Assembly: GCA_015061575.1 (NCBI GenBank)
Contig: SUWF01000024.1
Coordinates: 1-48,047 of the forward strand
Source of the DNA: Lentisphaerota bacterium
GTDB lineage: Bacteria; Verrucomicrobiota; Lentisphaeria; Victivallales; Victivallaceae
Direction of reading: 5' to 3'
Length of the DNA: 48,047 nt
The notes under the pieces were generated by a model. It ran no database searches, was not told the origin of the DNA, and worked only from the letters and a program-made list of their open reading frames with translations. Positions 40,841 to 48,047 of this stretch are shown piece after piece; positions within the stretch are counted from its first letter, which is position 1, and every line of letters starts with the position of its first letter. The translations under genes were made by a program, and so were the position numbers.

Positions 40841-43564
40841 TCAAAATCCCAACTCGGGTTGCACAATTCCCAGATCATCATCCGGTTTATCCGGAACTAC
40901 CGAATCATTTTTGATCGGCCGGATAGCCGGGCGGCGCACTTTTTTATAGCCTTTATCCGCAGAACCATCCAAAATTAATACATCGTCAGTGCTTTCGCAT
41001 TCAAGAACGGGCTCATCTGCGGCTGTTTCCGGTTCTTCGGCGGGAGTTGCAGCGGCGTCGGGGCCAAGTTCAGCCTCCGCCTCCGCTTCCACCTCAACAG
41101 CAGCAGTTGATTCAACCACTACCGGAGCGGATTCAGCTTTTTCATCGGCGATTTCTTCAACATCCGGCGCTCCATTGCTATTCTCATCGGCAACCGACTC
41201 AACATTTGCAGCAATTGTTGAGTCGGAATCTTCTATTGCTTTAGCTTCGGAAATATCCGCAACAGAATCTGTCTTTTCTGAAGTTTCCTTAACTTCAGCT
41301 GCATCTTTTTGACTTTCAATAGCTTCATTCTGAGCTGAGCTGTTCTCCAGTTGCTCAGCATTTTCACTCCCGGCAACTGCCGCAGCTGCTTCCGGCACAG
41401 CAGTATTTTCCGAAAGTTGAGCATTATCTTCGGCAGCTTCCGCTGCAGCGGCCATAAACTCAGTCAATTCAGCTTCTTCCAAATACCGCTGATGCGTGAT
41501 CTTTATAATGTTAGCTCCAATCAAAAATCCCCGTGCTTTGGGCGAACGCACCGGCAGCGTCATCAAATTGATTTCTTCGTGCTTGTTGCCGCCGCGCTTG
41601 GCTTCGATTTCCAACTCATAAATGGCATCCGGCCGGGGGGTAAAAAGCTCCAGACGGCAGCCTTCCGGACAAAGCGTATATTTCTTTTCCTTGATGAATT
41701 TATCAATAGTGGAGCGTTTGCCGTAGAATTTGCCGGTTTTCTTTTCCGAATAAATGATACCGAATTCCTGTTTGGCATCGTATTTACGGAAGTCATAGAG
41801 CTTGCCGACGTGCATTTTATCGGGTATATCGTATATAACATACACTCCGGAGCGTTCCACACACAATATCTTGTCGAATTCATTGCACATGATCACGTCT
41901 TCACTCTTGATCGTGGTACCGGCGTGACCGTTTTTCCGATCCCAGAACACCTTGATATTGTTCAATGCGGCCCGGGTGCGGTCGATCTTGTCGATATTTT
42001 CGATTTCAGTACGGCGGGGGAAATTCTTACCGTAACGCTCTTTGATATCCTCCAGATAGCCGATAGTGTATTCCACCAGATGCTTGAGGTGATGACGGAT
42101 CTCTTTCAAACGCTCCTCGATCGCCCGGATCTCCTGCTGATTTTTTTCAATATCAAAGCGGGCGATCCGCCGCACCGGCAACGCCAGAAGTTTATCGATA
42201 TCTTCGTTGGTCACATCCCGCAACAGCTGGTCACGGAACGGGGCCAAACCATCCATAACTTCCTTATATTCTTCTTCCTGCGACCGGCACTCTTCAATAC
42301 GTTTGTATATGCGGTTTTCAAAAAACAGTTGAGCCAGCGTCTTGGCGTGCTTATTTTCCAGCAGCCTAGCCTGTTCGATTTCAAACTCTCTGCGCAGATA
42401 ATCCAGCAGCTTGCCGACATTGCGTTTCAAGACTTCGCTCACACTCATCTGCACCGGACGGCGGTCGCAAATTACCGTCATCTTGGGCGAAATACTCACC
42501 GAACAATCCGTGTACATAAACAGCCCCTGCCGGGTCTTTTCCGGTTCATATCCCCGGGTGGGCGTGATTCTGATTTCCACCTGGTCAGTGGTAAAATCAT
42601 TGATCGAGGCAATACGGATCTTGTTCTTTTCAGCCGCCCGCTCGATCGACGCAATCAGCGAACCGGTATTGGTCGTGGCCGGAATTTCCCGGATCACCAA
42701 TTCCCGGCCTTCAATATCGATCCGGGCCCGCAACGTAATTTTACCGTTACCGTCCAAGTATTCGCGTACATCCATCACCCCGCCCTGCTGGAAGTCCGGA
42801 TAGAGTTCAAACTCCTCGCCCCGCAGGTGAGCGATCTCCGCATCAATAAGCTCATTAAAGTTGTGCGGCAGCACCAGCGTACTCATCCCCACAGCAATAC
42901 CATCGGAGCCCAGCATCAGCAGACTGGGTACTTTGGCCGGCAGCTGAGTGGGTTCTTTTTTGCGTCCGTCATAGTTGGGTATGAAATTGGTTATGTCGTT
43001 ATTGAACATAGTTTCATAAGCCAGCTTGCTCAATGCGCACTCTGTATAACGGGTGGCAGCGGCCGGGCTGCCGGTTAAAATATTACCGAAGTTACCTTCT
43101 TTATGAATAAAATAAGGTATGTTCACATGCCGGAGTTTTTCCACTCCGTCGCTGTCTTTTTCCATGCGTTCAATGCAGCCGCCCTTGTTGGCCAGCACTA
43201 CAATAGCATCGCCAATGGAAGCATCCCCATGGGGGTGATAGTGCATGGTATTGCCGACAATATTAGCCGTTTTGGTCGGGCGGCCGTTATCGTAATTCTG
43301 ATAAAGCGTCCACAAGATCCGCCGCTGCACCGGCTTCAAGCCGTCATCCACATCGGGTATAGCCCGGGAACCAATTACATAACTGGCGTAATCCAGAAAG
43401 TTCCGGTCCATCATCTGCCGGAAATATTCATTGCCGCCGCGCTTGCGCACTACGCTTACAGCGTCCTCGGTATCGTTTTCCTCGCTGGCAGCGGAGTTGT
43501 TTTCCACGGCCGGATTTTCCAGATTTTCTTCCGGCGGCACGGGCAAATTCTTTTCATCACTCAT
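40841..43564 (-). CDS. parC: Topoisomerase IV subunit A (ParC-like) with long acidic tail
   Basis: A 907-residue type IIA topoisomerase DNA-gate subunit. The catalytic Tyr173 lies in AAATRYTE. IPDVDDGLKPVQRRILW and HYHPHGDASIGDAI are the breakage-reunion core motifs, and a coiled-coil gate spans about residues 390-510. The C-terminal domain is short, lacks a gyrase box and does not look like a full beta-pinwheel. The first 40 residues and the last about 190 are low complexity; the tail is Glu/Ala/Ser/Asp-rich with EVEAEAEAELG-like runs and ends in a basic patch and DDDLGIVQPELGF. It overlaps parE by 8 nt. The overall type resembles Bacteroidetes/PVC subunits. Confidence 0.9.
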   Translation of the reverse strand: MSDEKNLPVPPEENLENPAVENNSAASEENDTEDAVSVVRKRGGNEYFRQMMDRNFLDYASYVIGSRAIPDVDDGLKPVQRRILWTLYQNYDNGRPTKTANIVGNTMHYHPHGDASIGDAIVVLANKGGCIERMEKDSDGVEKLRHVNIPYFIHKEGNFGNILTGSPAAATRYTECALSKLAYETMFNNDITNFIPNYDGRKKEPTQLPAKVPSLLMLGSDGIAVGMSTLVLPHNFNELIDAEIAHLRGEEFELYPDFQQGGVMDVREYLDGNGKITLRARIDIEGRELVIREIPATTNTGSLIASIERAAEKNKIRIASINDFTTDQVEIRITPTRGYEPEKTRQGLFMYTDCSVSISPKMTVICDRRPVQMSVSEVLKRNVGKLLDYLRREFEIEQARLLENKHAKTLAQLFFENRIYKRIEECRSQEEEYKEVMDGLAPFRDQLLRDVTNEDIDKLLALPVRRIARFDIEKNQQEIRAIEERLKEIRHHLKHLVEYTIGYLEDIKERYGKNFPRRTEIENIDKIDRTRAALNNIKVFWDRKNGHAGTTIKSEDVIMCNEFDKILCVERSGVYVIYDIPDKMHVGKLYDFRKYDAKQEFGIIYSEKKTGKFYGKRSTIDKFIKEKKYTLCPEGCRLELFTPRPDAIYELEIEAKRGGNKHEEINLMTLPVRSPKARGFLIGANIIKITHQRYLEEAELTEFMAAAAEAAEDNAQLSENTAVPEAAAAVAGSENAEQLENSSAQNEAIESQKDAAEVKETSEKTDSVADISEAKAIEDSDSTIAANVESVADENSNGAPDVEEIADEKAESAPVVVESTAAVEVEAEAEAELGPDAAATPAEEPETAADEPVLECESTDDVLILDGSADKGYKKVRRPAIRPIKNDSVVPDKPDDDLGIVQPELGF

Positions 43565-45413
43565 AGTCCGTCACCTCCAGATTGCTCATAATATAATCTT
43601 TGCGCTCCACGGAGTTTTCCCCCATATAGAAGCGCAGCATTTCGTTGACTCCGTGCATGTTATCGAGCGTCACCGGCGACAGACGCATATCTTTGCCGAT
43701 AAATGCGCCAAAATCATCCGGAGAAATTTCCCCCAACCCCTTGAAGCGGGTGATTTCGGCCGCTTTGCCCAGCTTGGCTACCGCCTTATCCCGTTCCGAA
43801 TCGCTGTAGCAATAAATGGGTGCCGTGCCGTTTTTCCGCACCCGGTAAAGCGGCGTTTCCAACACATACAAGTGCCCGGAAAGCACCAGCTGGTCAAAGA
43901 AACACAAAAAGAACGTGATCATCAAATTGCGGATATGCAACCCATCTACATCAGCATCAGTGGCCAGAATGATCTTGTCGTAGCGCAAAAACTCCGTAGA
44001 ATCCTCCACGCCCAGCGACTTCATAAGGAAAGTAAGTTCCTCATTTTTATAGATCATTTCAAACGATTCGCCGTAAGCATTTTTTGGTTTGCCCCGCAAT
44101 TCAAAGATGGCCTGACAATCCGGATCGCGCCGTTTTTCCAAACTTCCGGCAGCCGACCGGCCTTCGGTCAGAAAGATCATCGTTTCTTTAGGCTGAGTTC
44201 CGCGCGGCCATTTGGAGCCGATATGATAGCGGCAATCCTTGAGTTTGGGAATACGCAAAACGGTTTTCTGCGACGTTTCCCGGGATTGTTTTTTTACTTC
44301 CTGTACTTTACGCCGCACCTGTTCGTTGCGGGAAATCTTATCCAGCAATATATCTTTGACTTCCAGATTTTTCAGCAAAAAGTTGCAAATTTCATCCTTG
44401 ACTGTCTGAACAATAGGGCCGCGCACTTCAGTACTGCCCAATTTGTTTTTGGTCTGCGATTCAAACAGCGGATCCTGCATTTTTATGGCAATAGCCCCGG
44501 TAATACCGTCACGCACATCCGGAGCCTGATAATTTTTGCCGGAAATTTCGTTGATCGCTTTCAAGATACCTTCACAAAACGCCGACTGGTGCGTCCCGCC
44601 GTCAGTAGTATGCTGGCCGTTGACGAACGAAAAATAGGTCTGACCATACTCATCGCTGTGGGTAAAAGCAAATTCCAAAGTTTTGCTTTTGTAATGGATC
44701 ACATCATAAATGGCGTTATCTTCCACTTCGCTGGTCAGGAGGTCTTTCAGCCCCTCTTTGCTGTAAAACCGCTGTCCGTTGAGGTAAATAGAAAGCCCCG
44801 TATTCAAATAAGCATACATCCAGAGCCGTTTTTCCACATAATTCAAACGGTATTTGAAATCGTGAAAGATCTCCGGATCAGGCCGGAACCGGATCAAAGT
44901 ACCATCCCGTTCTTCGGTATCGCCATCGGTATCACCGGCTAATATCCCCTGCTTGAAGGTCACTTCCCGGAAATGTCCGGAACGGACACTGCGGGCAACA
45001 AAAGTTTCGGAAAGAAAGTTTACCGCTTTAACGCCCACGCCGTTCATGCCGACCGAAAACTGGAAAGCATCGCTGTTGTACTTGCCGCCGGTGTTGATGT
45101 CCGAAACGCACTCCACGAGTTTCCCCTGCGGGATTCCCCGCCCGTAGTCCCGCACCGATACTTCGCCATTTTCCGACAAAGTTATATCGATCCGGCGGCC
45201 GAAGTTCATAATAAATTCATCGACCCCGTTATCCACCACTTCCTTAAGCAGCACATAAATACCGTCATCCGGGTGTGAGCCATCCCCTGCCCGCCCGATA
45301 TACATACCCAATCGGGTACGCACATGATCCCGGGCATCCAGGTGTTTGATATGACTTTCATCATAATTAACTGCGGCAGCAGCTGAGTTGTTATTTTCCA
45401 AATCTTCCGTCAT
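43557..45413 (-). CDS. parE: Topoisomerase IV subunit B (ParE-like)
   Basis: A 618-residue ATPase subunit. ATG 45413 is chosen over an upstream start because AACAGGAT precedes it and the product starts MTEDLENN. GHKL motifs are EVVDNGVDEFIMNFG and RDYGRGIP, with the ATP lid in GGKYNSDAFQFSVGMNGVGVKAVNFLSE. The TOPRIM domain has DADVDGLHIRNLM. The first TOPRIM motif reads LTEGRSAAGS where EGDSA is usual, so the Asp is Arg while the catalytic Glu is kept. It is the first gene of the run that continues to 34941. Confidence 0.92.
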   Translation of the reverse strand: MTEDLENNNSAAAAVNYDESHIKHLDARDHVRTRLGMYIGRAGDGSHPDDGIYVLLKEVVDNGVDEFIMNFGRRIDITLSENGEVSVRDYGRGIPQGKLVECVSDINTGGKYNSDAFQFSVGMNGVGVKAVNFLSETFVARSVRSGHFREVTFKQGILAGDTDGDTEERDGTLIRFRPDPEIFHDFKYRLNYVEKRLWMYAYLNTGLSIYLNGQRFYSKEGLKDLLTSEVEDNAIYDVIHYKSKTLEFAFTHSDEYGQTYFSFVNGQHTTDGGTHQSAFCEGILKAINEISGKNYQAPDVRDGITGAIAIKMQDPLFESQTKNKLGSTEVRGPIVQTVKDEICNFLLKNLEVKDILLDKISRNEQVRRKVQEVKKQSRETSQKTVLRIPKLKDCRYHIGSKWPRGTQPKETMIFLTEGRSAAGSLEKRRDPDCQAIFELRGKPKNAYGESFEMIYKNEELTFLMKSLGVEDSTEFLRYDKIILATDADVDGLHIRNLMITFFLCFFDQLVLSGHLYVLETPLYRVRKNGTAPIYCYSDSERDKAVAKLGKAAEITRFKGLGEISPDDFGAFIGKDMRLSPVTLDNMHGVNEMLRFYMGENSVERKDYIMSNLEVTDYE

Positions 45414-45575
45414 AAAAATCCTGTTCCATGCCAAAAACAACGCTGTTTTCCGGCAACTATACAAATATATCTGAGCTAATTTAACTCAAAAGCAGGAAAT
45501 TTCAAGTCCTCAAAGTGATTTTTTTTTAATTCTGCCCTTGAAAACGCCCAAAAAGGTTATATCTTATAAACTATC

Positions 45576-46475
45576 ATGAAAAAAATCACCCGACAATCAT
45601 ATATTCTGCGCCGTCTGCATCTGTTCTGGCGCCGTAATTTTGCCGTCATCATTGCCTTGCCGCTGATGCTGGCGCTGGCTTATTATATATTGAAAGTCGA
45701 ACCCGATCAGCTGCGCATAACCGAATACACGTTTGAACACGCTTTGATTACGCCCGAATTGGATGGGAGTGTGATCGCATTTGTCGCCGATATCCACGCC
45801 TCCAGCCGCCGCCGTCCGCTCTGGCAGCGTGCCATCAAACTCATAAACGAGCGTCCCAATCTGGCGGCAATACTGCTGGGCGGAGATTTTATCAACGGCA
45901 ACGGCCGGGGCGATCGTATCGAACAACTGCTGGATTCTTTTGCTGACTTCAAGCAGCGTAATTTGCTGTACAGTATCCCCGGCAACCACGAATACCGCTA
46001 TCCGGCCGGCGGCTTCAGTAAAATCCAAAAGGCGTTTGCCGAAAAAGATCTGCCGCTGCTGCAAGATCAAAATGTTTTGATCAAACTCCCCAATGGCGGA
46101 AAAATCAATTTAATCGGTCTGGACTACAGCAGCAATCCGCACCGGCGGGAAGACCGCAGACGCTTCAAAAATATTTTTCACAAAAACATGCTCAATATCG
46201 TATTGTGCCATACACCGGAAGATTTTCCGTTTTTGCCGGGAAATGCCCACCTGACCGTCAGCGGCCACACACACGGCGGCCAGCTCTATTTGCCGGGCAT
46301 CGGCAGCGTGATCAACCCCGGCAGCTACGGCAGAAAATATTCCTACGGAAAAATCCGGGAAGGCAGCAAAACTTTGCTGGTAACATCCGGTCTGGGCTCA
46401 GCATACGCACAAGCCAGATTCTGCATGAAGCCCGAAATAGTTTTTGTTACACTCAAAAGCTTGCGTAAAAATTGA
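45576..46475 (+). CDS. Membrane-anchored metallophosphoesterase (YkuE/YaeI-like)
   Basis: A 299-residue protein with one N-terminal membrane anchor (residues about 21-40) and a calcineurin-type phosphoesterase domain. Metal motifs in order are FVADIHASSRR, LLGGDFINGNG, SIPGNHEYR, LCHTPEDF and VSGHTHGGQLYLPGIG. The domain should face the periplasm. YaeI and YkuE members act on phospholipid-type or envelope substrates such as UDP-diacylglucosamine; the substrate here is not known. No clear Shine-Dalgarno. It is divergent from parE. Confidence 0.88.
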   Translation: MKKITRQSYILRRLHLFWRRNFAVIIALPLMLALAYYILKVEPDQLRITEYTFEHALITPELDGSVIAFVADIHASSRRRPLWQRAIKLINERPNLAAILLGGDFINGNGRGDRIEQLLDSFADFKQRNLLYSIPGNHEYRYPAGGFSKIQKAFAEKDLPLLQDQNVLIKLPNGGKINLIGLDYSSNPHRREDRRRFKNIFHKNMLNIVLCHTPEDFPFLPGNAHLTVSGHTHGGQLYLPGIGSVINPGSYGRKYSYGKIREGSKTLLVTSGLGSAYAQARFCMKPEIVFVTLKSLRKN

Positions 46476-46484
46476 TTTGGGAGC

Positions 46485-46513
46485 TTGTAACTTTGCCTTT
46501 GCGGTGTTATATT
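46485..46513 (+). promoter_or_regulatory. Promoter of tyrS
   Basis: TTGTAA (46485-46490) and TATATT (46508-46513) with a 17-bp spacer, 52 bp upstream of the tyrS ATG. No T-box leader is present. Confidence 0.65.
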
Positions 46514-46565
46514 AACCGAATTATTGATTGGATTTCAAAAAAATATAAACACAAGGTTGAAAAAA

Positions 46566-47852
46566 ATGAATATTTATGAGGAACTCAAAGCCCGCGGTTT
46601 TGTCTACCAGATGACCGACGAAGCAGCTATCGAAAAGAAATTCACCACCGAAAAAGTGGTCTTTTACTGCGGCTTTGACCCCACCGGCAGCAGCTTGCAC
46701 GTTGGGCACCTGCTGCCGGTAATGGCGATGCGTATGCTGCAGAAAGCCGGACACGTTCCGACCGTGCTGGTCGGCGGCGCCACCGGTGCCATCGGCGACC
46801 CCTCCGGACGCAGCACCGCCCGCAATATGATCACGATGGAAGAAGTTGCTTATAATGTGGAATGTCTTAAAAAGCAGCTGGCCCGCTTTATTACGCTGGA
46901 AAACGGCGAAGCGAACTTTGTCAACAACCACGACTGGTTCGGACAGATCAAGCTGCTGGACTTTTTGCGGGACATCGGCAGCCGTTTTTCGGTCAACCGG
47001 ATGCTGGCGCAGAAATCGGTGGAAAGCCGTCTGGAAAACGGTCTGTCGTTTCTGGAATTCAGCTACTCGCTGCTGCAGGGCTATGACTTTTACCATTTGA
47101 ACAAGGAATACAACTGCACGCTGGAAATCGGCGGGCAGGATCAGTGGGGCAACATGGTCGCCGGAACAGAACTTATCCGCCGCATGTACGAAGAAGAAAA
47201 AGACGTGCATGTGCTGACCATTCCGCTTTTGATCAACCCCGCCACCGGCCAGAAATTTGGCAAATCCATCGGCGGAACCAGCGTCTGGCTGGATGTGAAC
47301 CGCACCAGCGTTTTTGATTACTACCAGTTCTGGCGCAACTGCGACGACGCCATGCTGGGCGATCTGTTGAAGAAATTCGCTATCGAACTGCCGTTGGAAG
47401 AATGTATTGCACTGGCCGACTGCGGCAACATCAACCGGGCCAAAGAAATTCTGGCCTTTGAAGCCACCAAGATGGCCCACGGCGAACAGGCCGCCACCGA
47501 AGCCTACCTTACCGCTGGCAGTCAGTTCGGCTTTGCCGACCCGGAACGCAAAATCGCAACCAGCAGCGCAGTTGGTAAAATAGAATGTAAGGTCGAAGCC
47601 AGCTATCCGGAAATCACCCTGCCCGCCGCCAGTCTGGAAGGCGACGGCTTGTGGATAGTGCAGCTGCTGACCAACGCCGAAATGTGCAAATCCAACAGCG
47701 AAGCCCGCCGCCTGCTGCAAGGCAACGCCGTAAAAGTCAACGGCGAAAAAATCAGCGATATGAATAAAATGTTCAAAACTTCCGACGTCCCGGAAAAAGA
47801 ACTCCTGTTGCAAACCGGCAAAAAGAACTTCAAAAAAGTAATTTTCGCCTGA
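46566..47852 (+). CDS. tyrS: Tyrosyl-tRNA synthetase TyrS
   Basis: A 428-residue class I synthetase. ATG 46566 is chosen because AAGG lies about 10 nt upstream; the longer reading frame would start in the promoter leader. The HIGH-type motif is HVGH in DPTGSSLHVGHLLPV, and the KMSKS-type motif is KFGKS in GQKFGKSIGG. The tyrosine and tRNA-binding segment EFSYSLLQGYDFYHLN...GGQDQWGNMVAG is bacterial TyrS. A C-terminal S4 RNA-binding domain follows (about residues 360-428; EARRLLQGNAVKVNGEKI). A single gene with its own promoter. Confidence 0.96.
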   Translation: MNIYEELKARGFVYQMTDEAAIEKKFTTEKVVFYCGFDPTGSSLHVGHLLPVMAMRMLQKAGHVPTVLVGGATGAIGDPSGRSTARNMITMEEVAYNVECLKKQLARFITLENGEANFVNNHDWFGQIKLLDFLRDIGSRFSVNRMLAQKSVESRLENGLSFLEFSYSLLQGYDFYHLNKEYNCTLEIGGQDQWGNMVAGTELIRRMYEEEKDVHVLTIPLLINPATGQKFGKSIGGTSVWLDVNRTSVFDYYQFWRNCDDAMLGDLLKKFAIELPLEECIALADCGNINRAKEILAFEATKMAHGEQAATEAYLTAGSQFGFADPERKIATSSAVGKIECKVEASYPEITLPAASLEGDGLWIVQLLTNAEMCKSNSEARRLLQGNAVKVNGEKISDMNKMFKTSDVPEKELLLQTGKKNFKKVIFA

Positions 47853-47876
47853 TAAAAAAACGTTATGGGTATGCCT

Positions 47877-48034
47877 CGGGGGAAGGGAAAAACCACTTTT
47901 GAGGAAAGTGTTTTTTCCCCTCCCCCGACTTGTCACGGCGTAGCCCACAGGGCGAAGACGGAACCCCCATCCCTTTTTCCGCAAACCTTTTCCTGGCCAT
48001 TTTTATTTTTGCCTCAGCAAAAATAAAAATGGCC
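47877..48034. repeat. Intergenic repeat with two hairpins (right copy)
   Basis: In inverted orientation relative to the left copy, this block contains CGGGGG (47877-47882) against CCCCCG (47922-47927) around a GGGAAAAA/TTTTTTCCC hairpin, then GACTTGTCACGGCGTAGCC...GGCGAAGACGGAACCCC. A perfect 18-bp inverted repeat follows, GGCCATTTTTATTTTTGC (47995-48012) against its complement (48017-48034), with a 4-nt loop. The first half aligns with 28-107. No gene is present from 47853 to the end of the window. Confidence 0.65.
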
Positions 48035-48047
48035 GATCTCGGTTTTA

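Noticed and set aside
41351-43078. 575-codon plus-strand reading frame opposite parC
   Set aside because: The parC frame on the minus strand has unmistakable catalytic motifs; the opposite frame has no recognisable domain.
46521-47984. 487-codon minus-strand reading frame opposite tyrS
   Set aside because: tyrS has clear synthetase motifs. The opposing frame is a Phe/Val/Gln-rich shadow that runs through the terminal repeat.

Overview
The window looks like chromosome of a host- or gut-associated Lentisphaerota bacterium (Victivallales-like). This is inferred from content, not from a database match. Two pseudopilin-like proteins carry the [16 protein letters not shown]-type N terminus that is abundant in that phylum. 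A very large AIDA-repeat/FG-GAP surface-type protein, LamG-linked glycosidases and a Bacteroidetes/PVC-like ParE-ParC pair fit the same picture. No rRNA, tRNA, CRISPR array, transposase or integrase was seen.

Layout. Positions 1-138 hold an intergenic repeat. A carbohydrate-use block follows (139-7245): a pseudopilin, a secreted LamG + GH42-like hydrolase, a MalY/PatB aminotransferase, a GH5-like hydrolase and a divergent AraC regulator. Next come a Sel1-repeat protein and an RND efflux pair (membrane fusion protein and AcrB-type pump, no outer-membrane partner) with a clear promoter and terminator. From 12491 to 16520 there is a minus-strand run panD, a small exported protein, a dciA-like gene, nagB and dnaG. 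Then come a small membrane protein with tyrA, an FAD/NAD oxidoreductase, a radical-SAM/MnmD-like fusion, a second pseudopilin and a CopA-type ATPase with a YHS domain.

The stretch 24174-26548 is the most unusual part. Three phage-structural genes (scaffold-like, HK97-type major capsid of the DUF5309/SU10 type, gp6-like connector) form a compact unit bounded by terminators, with no terminase, portal, tail, lysis or integrase gene in the window. It is followed by leuC-leuD with a consensus promoter, a degenerate indole-3-glycerol-phosphate-synthase-like gene, 600 bp of non-coding DNA and the 1,566-residue repeat protein. The leader of that protein holds a 126-nt imperfect hairpin followed directly by a UUCG-loop terminator.

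The right part (34941-45413) is a seven-gene minus-strand run with gaps of at most 6 nt or short overlaps: parE, parC, an M20D amidohydrolase, a sensor kinase, a TIM-barrel isomerase-like protein, a sigma-54-type response regulator and a BaiN/YhiN flavoprotein. A divergent metallophosphoesterase and tyrS follow. The window ends in a second, inverted copy of the repeat seen at its start.

Promoters are unusually legible. Six units have a TTGACA-like -35 and exactly TATATT as -10, with 16-17 bp spacing. All functions are assigned by reading motifs. No homology search was run.
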